Source of the DNA: Chryseolinea sp. H1M3-3
GTDB lineage: Bacteria > Bacteroidota > Bacteroidia > Cytophagales > Cyclobacteriaceae
DNA: 64,000 bases
Direction: 5' to 3'
NCBI RefSeq assembly: GCF_029360725.1
Contig: NZ_JARKMY010000010.1
Span: 824,431 to 888,430, forward strand
The translations under genes were made by a program, and so were the position numbers. Positions 52,024 through 60,192 of this stretch are shown piece after piece. The notes under the pieces were generated by a model that saw only the letters and a list, made by a program, of their open reading frames with translations, ran no database searches and had not been told where the DNA came from. How positions within the stretch are numbered: position 1 is the stretch's first letter; each line of letters opens with the position of its first letter.

Positions 52024-54378
52024 TTATTCATCACGCAGGCATTTGGATGGGTTGACGTTCGCCGCTTTTAATGCTTGTGTGCCCACCGTTAAACCAGCAA
52101 TCACCAAGGCGATAATTCCAGCACCTATAAAATATCCAGCACCCAAGGGTATTCTGAATGCAAAACTCTCGAGCCATGAAGCAGCGACAAAGTAACTTAC
52201 TGGCATCGCGATAATGATCGCAATCAAGACTATTTTAGTAAAGTCGCTCGTCAGCAGGTAAACTATTCCGGAAACACTAGCACCCAGTGCTTTTCTAATT
52301 CCAATTTCTTTGAGCCTCCGTTCTGCAGAAAAAGCAGCGAGGCCTAACAGTCCGAGGCTCGAAATTAAAACGGCGAGGCCGGCAAAATATCGCGACAGCA
52401 CGGAAATCTTTTGTTCGGCGGCATATTGCGACCGATAGTGTTCATCGAGGAATTTGAAATCAAATAAAAAATCCGGATTAAATTTTTGATAAAATGCCTC
52501 AAGGCGACCGATGGTTTCTTTTTCCTTACCAGCTTCAATCTTTGCCATACACACATACGTGGAGTTAGGCTCCAACCTGAAAAACTGAGGACCCACTTGT
52601 TTATGCAGCGACTCGAAATGAAAATTCTTTACCACACCAATGATTTGCCGATCTTCACCCCATAATTTTACAGTCTTTCCTAACGGCTCTTTCATTTCCA
52701 TAAACGCAATAGCCGCCTCGTTAAATATAATAGCAGCACTATCAGAACTGAAATTACGCGAGAAACTACGACCCGCTACAACTTCAATTCCTAATGTTTC
52801 GATCATATCATAGTCAACAGCAACATTTTCGAATTCCGTTTTATCTTCTGGGTTTTTTCCTTGCCACTCAACTCCATAAGTGCCGCTTTGATGGCCTGTC
52901 ATTCGGTGAGCGATCGTTGATGCACTTACCACTCCAGGCACATTGCGAATTTCTGAGAGAAACGTTTCTCTGTTTTCATTCGCCTTTCCCTCCAAACCAA
53001 AAAGAATAATATTGTCTTTATCGTATCCAAGGCTTTTGTTCTGGACAAATTCTATCTGTTTGTAAATCACCAGAACAGAAACAATGAAAATTACAGACAA
53101 TGTAAATTGAAATACGACTAGGCCTTTGCGTGTCCATAACTCACCGAATGAAGTGTTGATCCTACCCTTCAATACGGAAGCCGGACTAAAATGCGAAAGA
53201 TACACAGCAGGGTAACTTCCAGAAAGTAGTCCGGTAACCAACGCGATTCCTAAAAAAGAAGCTGCAAGATTAAGATCCCAATTCAGCGCAAGGTGTTTCT
53301 CTGTAATTTGATTGAAATGAGGGAGCAACAATTGGACTAAAACAACAGCAATTCCTAATGATACGAAAGTCAACAAGAGGGATTCTCCCAGGTATTGGGA
53401 TACCAATGCCTTACGTTGTGCTCCAATTGCTTTTTTAATCCCAATTTCCTTAATGCGTTTGGAGGCTTTGGCAGTAGAAAGATTCATGAAGTTGATGCAC
53501 GCGATCACCAAAATAAAAACAGCAATAATGGAGAATAACTTCACGTATGTAATTCTTCCTCCCACTATAACACCATTTTCGTATTTACCATACAAATATG
53601 CCTTTGAATAGGGCCTTACAAACATCGTACGATGCGTGACTTCGTTATTGGTTTTTACTTTAACATAGTCAGCAATTTTCTTATTGAATTGATCAACGTC
53701 AGTACCCGGTCTTAACAAAACGTAACAAAAAGGTCCTGTACTTCTCCAATTAAAATTATCTCCGATAATGTCTTTAAATCGTTCCATTGATAACGCGAAG
53801 TCAAATTGTAACGATGAATTGGAAGGAACTTTAATAATTCCCGAAACAATATATTCAAAATCGTGCTGATGAATTACAGACCGGCCAATCACGTTTTCCG
53901 TTGTATTGAAAAGACGCAAAGCCAATTCTTCAGAAATAACTATCGCGTTTTTATCAGCAAGGATTTTTTTTCTATCGCCTTGCAAAATCTCATATGAGAA
54001 AATATTAAAATAATCGGTACCCACATAATGCCCTTTAGCCTGAACATCTTTCTCTCCTATGGAAAGTGTACTTTCGTCCACCCACGTAGCGTGAGCTGCA
54101 TACTCAACCTCTGGTATATCTTTTATCAAGGATTCGGCGGTTACCCCTGACGTTGACTGAGCAGTCCATATCCCGTGCGCTTGCACCCGGTTCTCCATGA
54201 CCTGAAAAAGCTGATTGTCCTTTTCAAAGAAATTATCTTTTTTCAATTCGTCCTGAGCCCACAGATAAATCATCAACGCACATGCTAATCCTGTAGATAA
54301 ACCAATCAGGTTAATGAAGAAAGTACCTTTGAATCTTTTAAAGTTTCTAAAGGCAAGAAGGAAATTGTGTTTGAACAT
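52024..54378 (-). CDS. Orphan FtsX-like (MacB-type) ABC permease, second copy
   Basis: A 784-residue paralogue of the permease at 40727-43129. It has the same duplicated architecture: FKHNFLLAFRNFKRFKGTFF start, KEIGIKKAIGAQRKALVSQ after the second span group, and KEIGIRKALGASVSGIVYL near the C-terminus. Two periplasmic core domains face outward. No ATPase gene is adjacent. It starts 12 bp after the DUF4097 gene, so the beta-strand repeat protein and the permease are co-transcribed. Such pairs might sense or transmit envelope signals; function not established. Confidence 0.9.
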   Translation of the reverse strand: MFKHNFLLAFRNFKRFKGTFFINLIGLSTGLACALMIYLWAQDELKKDNFFEKDNQLFQVMENRVQAHGIWTAQSTSGVTAESLIKDIPEVEYAAHATWVDESTLSIGEKDVQAKGHYVGTDYFNIFSYEILQGDRKKILADKNAIVISEELALRLFNTTENVIGRSVIHQHDFEYIVSGIIKVPSNSSLQFDFALSMERFKDIIGDNFNWRSTGPFCYVLLRPGTDVDQFNKKIADYVKVKTNNEVTHRTMFVRPYSKAYLYGKYENGVIVGGRITYVKLFSIIAVFILVIACINFMNLSTAKASKRIKEIGIKKAIGAQRKALVSQYLGESLLLTFVSLGIAVVLVQLLLPHFNQITEKHLALNWDLNLAASFLGIALVTGLLSGSYPAVYLSHFSPASVLKGRINTSFGELWTRKGLVVFQFTLSVIFIVSVLVIYKQIEFVQNKSLGYDKDNIILFGLEGKANENRETFLSEIRNVPGVVSASTIAHRMTGHQSGTYGVEWQGKNPEDKTEFENVAVDYDMIETLGIEVVAGRSFSRNFSSDSAAIIFNEAAIAFMEMKEPLGKTVKLWGEDRQIIGVVKNFHFESLHKQVGPQFFRLEPNSTYVCMAKIEAGKEKETIGRLEAFYQKFNPDFLFDFKFLDEHYRSQYAAEQKISVLSRYFAGLAVLISSLGLLGLAAFSAERRLKEIGIRKALGASVSGIVYLLTSDFTKIVLIAIIIAMPVSYFVAASWLESFAFRIPLGAGYFIGAGIIALVIAGLTVGTQALKAANVNPSKCLRDE

Positions 54379-54390
54379 GTCGAATTCGTT

Positions 54391-55356
54391 TTAATAACTG
54401 AGTCGCACATTGCCATCGGAGGTTGATAGCACAACAGGAATCCCGCCGCCATTTGACTTACCACTCACAAACTTTTTATCGAATTTGCCGGTAAAATTTT
54501 TAAACGGAGCGTCAATAGACTCGCCTTTGATCTCTAAGTCTAATCCCAATGCTTCTGGCAAAGTCACCTCAATGTTACCGCCGCTTGTCTTAAGTGTTAG
54601 TTCTTTTTTCAGATCCGCAACATTCCCGTGGATATTTCCATCGGAGGTTGAGGCTTTAAAGGAGCCGGAGATTTCTTTGAAGTCGATGTATCCGTCTGAA
54701 GTCTTTACAATTATATCACCCTTAACTTTATCTAAAATAATATTTCCATCGCTAGTAGATGCCTGAACGTCTCCCGCGATTTGCCTTAATTGAATACTTC
54801 CATCACTTGTACCAACATCGACCATTCCTTTAACCTGTTTAACGTGAACATCTCCATCAGAAGTTTTTCCAATGACGTTACCTGAAATCTCTGTTATTTC
54901 AATTGAGCCATCACTTGTTTTACAATGCTGATTTGAATTTAATTTCGCGATAGAAATACTGCCATCGGAAGTAGTAAGTCTGCAGGCAGTTTCTTTGGGA
55001 ACAAATACCTTGAAGTGGACATTTATGGAGAGTTCAAAATTTATAGCTTGATATCTTTTTTTGTCTCTAATGCTTATTTTCAAACTGTTTTTGTCGTGAT
55101 CTGATTCTACGATAAGTTCTTTCTCTAATTCCTGGCGGTCTATCTTCAAAAGTCGCCCACCTTTTTTAGCGATGTAATAAACTTCTATCTTATTTCCGTC
55201 TGACGAAAACACATCCAGGTTTCCATCAAATGAAGTGAGATCTAGTTGAGCAGGAGTTGATACGTCGTAGCTTTCCTTAAATGAATAATCAAACTCTTGT
55301 GCGTGCAATGGTATGAAAGCAAGCAGCGAAAAAATATAAAGTAACGATGTTTTCAT
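54391..55356 (-). CDS. Secreted DUF4097-family beta-strand repeat protein
   Basis: A 321-residue exported protein (signal peptide ending at LHAQ, near residue 19). The body is a right-handed beta-helix-like array with about ten repeats carrying TSDG or TSGG turns, for example TSDGSIEI, TSDGDVHV, TSDGSIQL, TSDGNIIL, TSDGYIDF, TSDGNIHG and TSGGNIEV. Family DUF4097 is common in Bacteroidota and often linked to adhesion or envelope modulation. The ATG at 55356 is chosen because it precedes the signal peptide; the frame to 55410 is not family-like. The gene is 12 bp upstream of the permease in one operon. Confidence 0.87.
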   Translation of the reverse strand: MKTSLLYIFSLLAFIPLHAQEFDYSFKESYDVSTPAQLDLTSFDGNLDVFSSDGNKIEVYYIAKKGGRLLKIDRQELEKELIVESDHDKNSLKISIRDKKRYQAINFELSINVHFKVFVPKETACRLTTSDGSISIAKLNSNQHCKTSDGSIEITEISGNVIGKTSDGDVHVKQVKGMVDVGTSDGSIQLRQIAGDVQASTSDGNIILDKVKGDIIVKTSDGYIDFKEISGSFKASTSDGNIHGNVADLKKELTLKTSGGNIEVTLPEALGLDLEIKGESIDAPFKNFTGKFDKKFVSGKSNGGGIPVVLSTSDGNVRLSY

Positions 55357-55621
55357 AATTTTAGCTTTAGGGATTTCGAGCGTATATTCAATACAGATGC
55401 CATTGAACAAATCACCGAGGGCAGGCTCATTTTAGGGATTTTAAAATCTGAACATGTACACATTCGGATGGATTTGTGCGCAGGCGGTCAGCGCCGCATA
55501 CCATTAAAACAACTCCATGTAGCCCGATTACGGCCACAATAGAATCTGACCCTGAAGAGAGTTTTCAATAGCCCGCTTGGAAAAAAAGTGTAATCTCGTA
55601 GAGACAACAAACAAGAAAGTT

Positions 55622-56710
55622 ATGAGTACCTCACGCCGGAATTTTATAAAAAAAAGTACGTCACTTACCGCATTATCATCCTTTGGATTCAATGGCACCG
55701 CACAGGCATTTCATTACGCGAAAGACGTCAATATCGAATTGTGTCTGGCCTACTTTTATGGCCTACAAGAGAGAAAGATTGAACTCTCTAAACAAATGGG
55801 CATCATCGGTGCCGTCTCTCCTTCCAATCCCGGAATCGCTGGCTTGCATGACGTTAAGCCGTGGGAATACGAAGGGCTTATAGCTGTAAAGGAAGCCTAT
55901 GCAAAGCGTGGTTTACAATGGAAAGTCCTGGAAGGAACTCCGCCGTTGGACAAAGCAAAACTTGGTGTTGATGGCAGGGATGAACAGATCGATAATTTCA
56001 TTACCCTTATTCGCAATATGAAGCGAATAGGATTGGATACGATCTGTTACAACTGGATGCCTGTGATCAGCTGGGCAAGAACAGATTTTGAAAAGGTGGG
56101 CCGTGGTGGTGCGTTAGTAACAGCTTTTAATTACGATAAAGTGAAAGATTTGCCATTAACAGAATACGGAGAAGTTTCCGAAGAGACCATGTGGAAGAAC
56201 ATGGAATACTTTTTAAAAGCTGTAGTTCCGGAGGCAGAAAAGAATGGCATCAAACTCGCGCTGCATCCCGATGATCCGCCAATTCCAAAAATCAGAGGCA
56301 TTGCACGCATCATGCGAACTGCTGATGCATTCAAAAAACTCTTAGAACTTTATCCCAGCCCAAACAACGGACTTACACTCTGCCAAGGAACATTCGCTAC
56401 GATGGGCGAAGACATACCTGCTGTTATTAAATACTTTGGTAAGCGTGATAAGATTTTCTTCGTACACTTCAGAGACGTAAAAGGTGATCGGTGGAATTTC
56501 GAAGAAACCTTCCATGATGAAGGAAAAACAGACATGTACCAGGCGATGAAAACCTATTTTGAAGTTGGCTTCAACGGTCCCATGCGCGAAGATCATGTGC
56601 CTACCGTTGCGGGTGATAGCAACGAACATCCGGGTTACAGCGAGTATGGGACGTTGTTTGCGATGGGATACATCAAGGGATTGATTGACGCAGCCACAAA
56701 AGAAATGTAA
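55622..56710 (+). CDS. Tat-exported mannonate dehydratase-like TIM-barrel protein
   Basis: A 362-residue protein resembling UxuA, which converts D-mannonate to 2-keto-3-deoxygluconate in glucuronate catabolism. Matching blocks are TICYNWMPVISWARTDF, KLALHPDDPPIPKIRGIARI (UxuA HPDDPP region), HFRDVKGDRW and MREDH. The N-terminus STSRRNFIKKSTSLTALSSF has a twin-arginine pattern, so this copy is predicted to be exported folded, unlike cytoplasmic UxuA. The upstream frame to 55577 is less likely. It converges with the cytochrome-propeller gene, with a perfect hairpin between them. An exported sugar isomerase/dehydratase or lyase-type activity is possible; true UxuA activity is unproven. Confidence 0.82.
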   Translation: MSTSRRNFIKKSTSLTALSSFGFNGTAQAFHYAKDVNIELCLAYFYGLQERKIELSKQMGIIGAVSPSNPGIAGLHDVKPWEYEGLIAVKEAYAKRGLQWKVLEGTPPLDKAKLGVDGRDEQIDNFITLIRNMKRIGLDTICYNWMPVISWARTDFEKVGRGGALVTAFNYDKVKDLPLTEYGEVSEETMWKNMEYFLKAVVPEAEKNGIKLALHPDDPPIPKIRGIARIMRTADAFKKLLELYPSPNNGLTLCQGTFATMGEDIPAVIKYFGKRDKIFFVHFRDVKGDRWNFEETFHDEGKTDMYQAMKTYFEVGFNGPMREDHVPTVAGDSNEHPGYSEYGTLFAMGYIKGLIDAATKEM

Positions 56711-56715
56711 AGTGA

Positions 56716-56745
56716 AGCAGTAAGTAGTAATGACTACTTACTGCT
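56716..56745. terminator. Bidirectional hairpin between convergent genes
   Basis: AGCAGTAAGTAGT (56716-56728) and ACTACTTACTGCT (56733-56745) form a perfect 13 bp stem with an AATG loop. It lies 5 bases after the plus-strand stop and 7 bases after the minus-strand stop, so it can end both transcripts. T-rich flanks are present on both sides but the T-runs are interrupted. Confidence 0.78.
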
Positions 56746-56752
56746 CTCCACA

Positions 56753-59700
56753 TTATTTTTTCTTCTGGTTTGCCAGGAACTCAATCACATCTCTGATTTC
56801 ACGTTTAGACAACAGGGTCTTCATCGGCGGCATTCCAGACGGTAGGTTTTCACGTTTGCTGATTCTTGAAATCGGAATTTCCATTGGTTCTGCTTCTGAA
56901 GTCTTAAGCGTCAATTCAGCCGGCGTTTCTTCCATGAGAATTCCAGTTACCACCTGATTATCCTTTAATGTAATTTTCACTGATCCATATCCAGGAGCAA
57001 GCCTTGCACTGGGAGCAATAAGCGCTTCCAACAATTGTTCCCGGCTAAGTTTGTCACCAATTTCACCAAGTGGTGGCCCCACCGTTGCACCTTCGCCACC
57101 CAGGGTATGACAGCGGACACATTGGGCCGTTGGGTTGTTCATGAATACTCTTCTGCCGCTCCGCACATCGCCACCGTAAAGTGTTTCAGCAAAAGCTTCT
57201 GCCTCGCCTGCATTTCTAAGTGGTGCTAATTTGCTAATAAGCTTCTCCGAGTGCGTTGAGTCAACAGCTTCCATAAGATCTAACGATAGCGCTGGAGAAA
57301 GCTTTTTGCTCGCGAGCTGCGTGATCAATTTTTCTAACACGGGCTCACTTTTTTCAATGGGCATCTCACCTAAAACCCGTAACATTTGTTGTTGTTCCTC
57401 TATTGAACCTTTCGTGAAGATTGGTTGAACAATTCCTGGCAATGCTTCTTTGCTGATGTTCAATTCATTTAACAATCCAATAGCGGTTGTTCGGACGGAA
57501 CCGTCCTTATCATTCATTCCCCGCTGTATTACCGATTCGATTTTTTCAAAACGCAACTTGTGCAATGCAACCAATATAGCTGACCTTACTGTAGGTGCGG
57601 CATGTTGTTGCATAAGCTTTTCGAGCTGATTATTATAGTCGCTTATTCCCAATTCACTTAACATGCTGGCAGTGGCCACGATCACGTCAGCGTCGCCGGA
57701 CTTCAGAAATGAGTCAACATTTCCTTTTACTTTATTAACAACGACCGCAGGATCACGCTTTAATTCTCCACGATAACGACCATCGACACGATCCAGAACA
57801 GAAGGGTTTGGCCATGTACCAATCGTAGCTAACGCCTCTGCGCGAATAGCTGGGGCAACTTCATTCCGTTTCGCAAAAGCCAATAGCAAGTCTAATTCCT
57901 TTTCTCCGCCTACGCGTAAACAGGCATTGATACTTCTGCGCAACAGCGCTTCTGATGTAAATCGCTTCTCATTCAACACCGCTGCAAGGGCAGGCAATGC
58001 TGCTGGGATAGACAAATCATCATTAATGGCACGCGCGGCATCCGTTACAACAAATTCATCCTTATCGTTAAGGAACAAAGCGACTTTTTCGCTTTTCATC
58101 CTGCGCAAAACCAACACTGCTGCTGTACGAATAGCCGTGCTTGCATGATTCACGAGCGCCGTGATGGGTGTTTCATGGCCAATGCGGGAAAGCGCTAAGA
58201 CGGCTGCATGTCTCAGGTAGATGTCCTGATCATTATTTTTGTCGATCAACGCAAGAAGTGCGTCAACGGCTTTTGTATGTTCCAATCGTCCGAGCGCCTG
58301 TGCCGCAAAAAATTGTACACGTGGACTTTGATGGCCGAGGAGTGGGATCAATTGATCAGCAGCGTCTTTATAACGGATATCACCAATGACCTTGGCAGCC
58401 TGCGCGACAATTTCAGCATCACGGTCTTTTAGTAAATCCGATATTGCTGAACCTCGCTTTTGATCTTTTATGGCGAGTTGTCCCATGCCCCAAATGCCAT
58501 GAATACGCGCGAACTGATTGTTTTTATCTTGAGCTGCCTGTTTCAAAATATCCCAACCTTTTTTGTCACGACGCACCAATTCGAATTGTGACTTCTGACG
58601 AATGCGCATATCCGGATAAGAAAGCAATTTCAATAATTCTTCTTCCGATTGTTCAGAATAGTCGAGTTGCATAAGACGCTTCGTCTCGGCCCTGGCATCT
58701 TTCAAATCATTTTTATCTTCACTCACATCAAGTTTCCATACACGACCATAATTTTTAGTACCCCAACCGTTGATCCAGTCGGCAACATACAACGCACCAT
58801 CTGGACCAAAGCGGATGCCTGTAGGTAGAATACCACTGACAACATCTTTGTCTTCAGCAAGTTCAAAGGAAGCACCTTGTGGCTTCAAGCTGAATGCCCA
58901 CACATGTGAACGGCTCGGGTTACCCACAAATTCCACCAGGAAGAATTTGTTTTTCCATTCAGATCCCAATGCCGTTCCAGGGTTGTACGCCATACCTGTG
59001 GGCCCATTATGAAAATTGATGATCGGTGGAATGATGTGAGATGCTTGTCCTTGCCAACGCGGTTTATAAAACCCCTCGTCCATCCACACTTTGTAAGTGT
59101 TATTTCTGGGATCTGTATATTTTCCATATTGCCAATTGCTTCTCCAACCTGCATCGGAGCCTTCCACAATATAAACGAGGCGTTCACTTTCGCCCGGATG
59201 ATCACCATCGTTGTCAGCACTAATCATGTTGCCATACTCATCAAATACAAATTCATGTATATTTCTTAACCCCGCAGCAAATACCTCAAAGTCACTTCCA
59301 TCCGGGTTAGCCCGGACGATAATACCTTCATTGGGATACGCATGAACTTTACCATCGGGGGCTTTAATGTTTGCACCGATGTCCCCAATGCTCCAATAGA
59401 TTTTCCCGTCCGGCCCCTCCGTTACACCAGACAGACCATGACCTGAGAAGCCAATGTGGACTGCGTATCCATTGCTAATGGAAGTTTTTTCATCGATGAC
59501 GCCATCTCCGTCATTATCTTTTAGCCTCCACAGATCAGGTGCGATAGCAAGGAACATATCTTTTTCACGAACCAAAAGTCCTTCCGCCACGTCGGTAACT
59601 TCATCGTGAAAATCGTTAAGTATCCGGGTTGAAATATCGGCGAGGCCATCGCCGGAACGATCTTCAAGCTTCCATATTTCATCTTTTTCTATCGCTAAAT

Positions 59701-60154
59701 CGTGCCAATCATGAACACCGTCATTATTTAAATCTGCGAGCCATTGGTTCTCTGCGCTCCTTTCTGGCGCAAAGGTTTTATGTAGAAACGCGCGCCGGTC
59801 TTCTACACTCTGAAATCCAATAGAGGGTGTCATCCAGTGACGATATCCACGAATATCGAACTCTGAATTTTTTTGCCTGTTTGTGCGTGTAAGGTAGACG
59901 TTGCCTGCATCATCGATTGACATCGCAACAGGATCGGGCGCCAGAGAGTCAGATGCCCACAAAGTCAGTGTGAGACCTTCCGCAAGCTGGGCTGAAGTGT
60001 TTTTCCGGATTTCACTTGCTTTTGCAGCGGCGGTCGCCGGATCTTCTTGGACAATCAGCGGAGGTTCTTTGGTCGTCTTTTTTTTACACGATTCCAATCC
60101 CGTTGTTAAAAGGAGAATGGCCGCGCAGGTGCGCCAGGAGTTTAGGTACGTCAT
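56753..60154 (-). CDS. Propeller-HEAT-cytochrome c lipoprotein (PVC-type putative dehydrogenase)
   Basis: A 1133-residue lipoprotein (lipobox LESC, cysteine 23). Residues about 55-490 form a PQQ-GDH-like beta-propeller of the PVC-type membrane-bound dehydrogenase family, with inserted acidic DLNNDGVHDW, DRSGDG and DNDGDGVIDE loops that look like calcium sites. Residues about 500-985 are HEAT-like repeats. The C-terminal part is a cytochrome c domain with CVRCH (1012-1016) and a distal-ligand MPPM. It could oxidise a sugar and pass electrons to the respiratory chain, but the active site is not verified. It follows the alpha-glucuronidase-like gene by 38 bp, in one operon. Confidence 0.85.
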   Translation of the reverse strand: MTYLNSWRTCAAILLLTTGLESCKKKTTKEPPLIVQEDPATAAAKASEIRKNTSAQLAEGLTLTLWASDSLAPDPVAMSIDDAGNVYLTRTNRQKNSEFDIRGYRHWMTPSIGFQSVEDRRAFLHKTFAPERSAENQWLADLNNDGVHDWHDLAIEKDEIWKLEDRSGDGLADISTRILNDFHDEVTDVAEGLLVREKDMFLAIAPDLWRLKDNDGDGVIDEKTSISNGYAVHIGFSGHGLSGVTEGPDGKIYWSIGDIGANIKAPDGKVHAYPNEGIIVRANPDGSDFEVFAAGLRNIHEFVFDEYGNMISADNDGDHPGESERLVYIVEGSDAGWRSNWQYGKYTDPRNNTYKVWMDEGFYKPRWQGQASHIIPPIINFHNGPTGMAYNPGTALGSEWKNKFFLVEFVGNPSRSHVWAFSLKPQGASFELAEDKDVVSGILPTGIRFGPDGALYVADWINGWGTKNYGRVWKLDVSEDKNDLKDARAETKRLMQLDYSEQSEEELLKLLSYPDMRIRQKSQFELVRRDKKGWDILKQAAQDKNNQFARIHGIWGMGQLAIKDQKRGSAISDLLKDRDAEIVAQAAKVIGDIRYKDAADQLIPLLGHQSPRVQFFAAQALGRLEHTKAVDALLALIDKNNDQDIYLRHAAVLALSRIGHETPITALVNHASTAIRTAAVLVLRRMKSEKVALFLNDKDEFVVTDAARAINDDLSIPAALPALAAVLNEKRFTSEALLRRSINACLRVGGEKELDLLLAFAKRNEVAPAIRAEALATIGTWPNPSVLDRVDGRYRGELKRDPAVVVNKVKGNVDSFLKSGDADVIVATASMLSELGISDYNNQLEKLMQQHAAPTVRSAILVALHKLRFEKIESVIQRGMNDKDGSVRTTAIGLLNELNISKEALPGIVQPIFTKGSIEEQQQMLRVLGEMPIEKSEPVLEKLITQLASKKLSPALSLDLMEAVDSTHSEKLISKLAPLRNAGEAEAFAETLYGGDVRSGRRVFMNNPTAQCVRCHTLGGEGATVGPPLGEIGDKLSREQLLEALIAPSARLAPGYGSVKITLKDNQVVTGILMEETPAELTLKTSEAEPMEIPISRISKRENLPSGMPPMKTLLSKREIRDVIEFLANQKKK

Positions 60155-60192
60155 TGTGTTTTCTAAATATTTATCTGCTAAAAAAATTCAAT

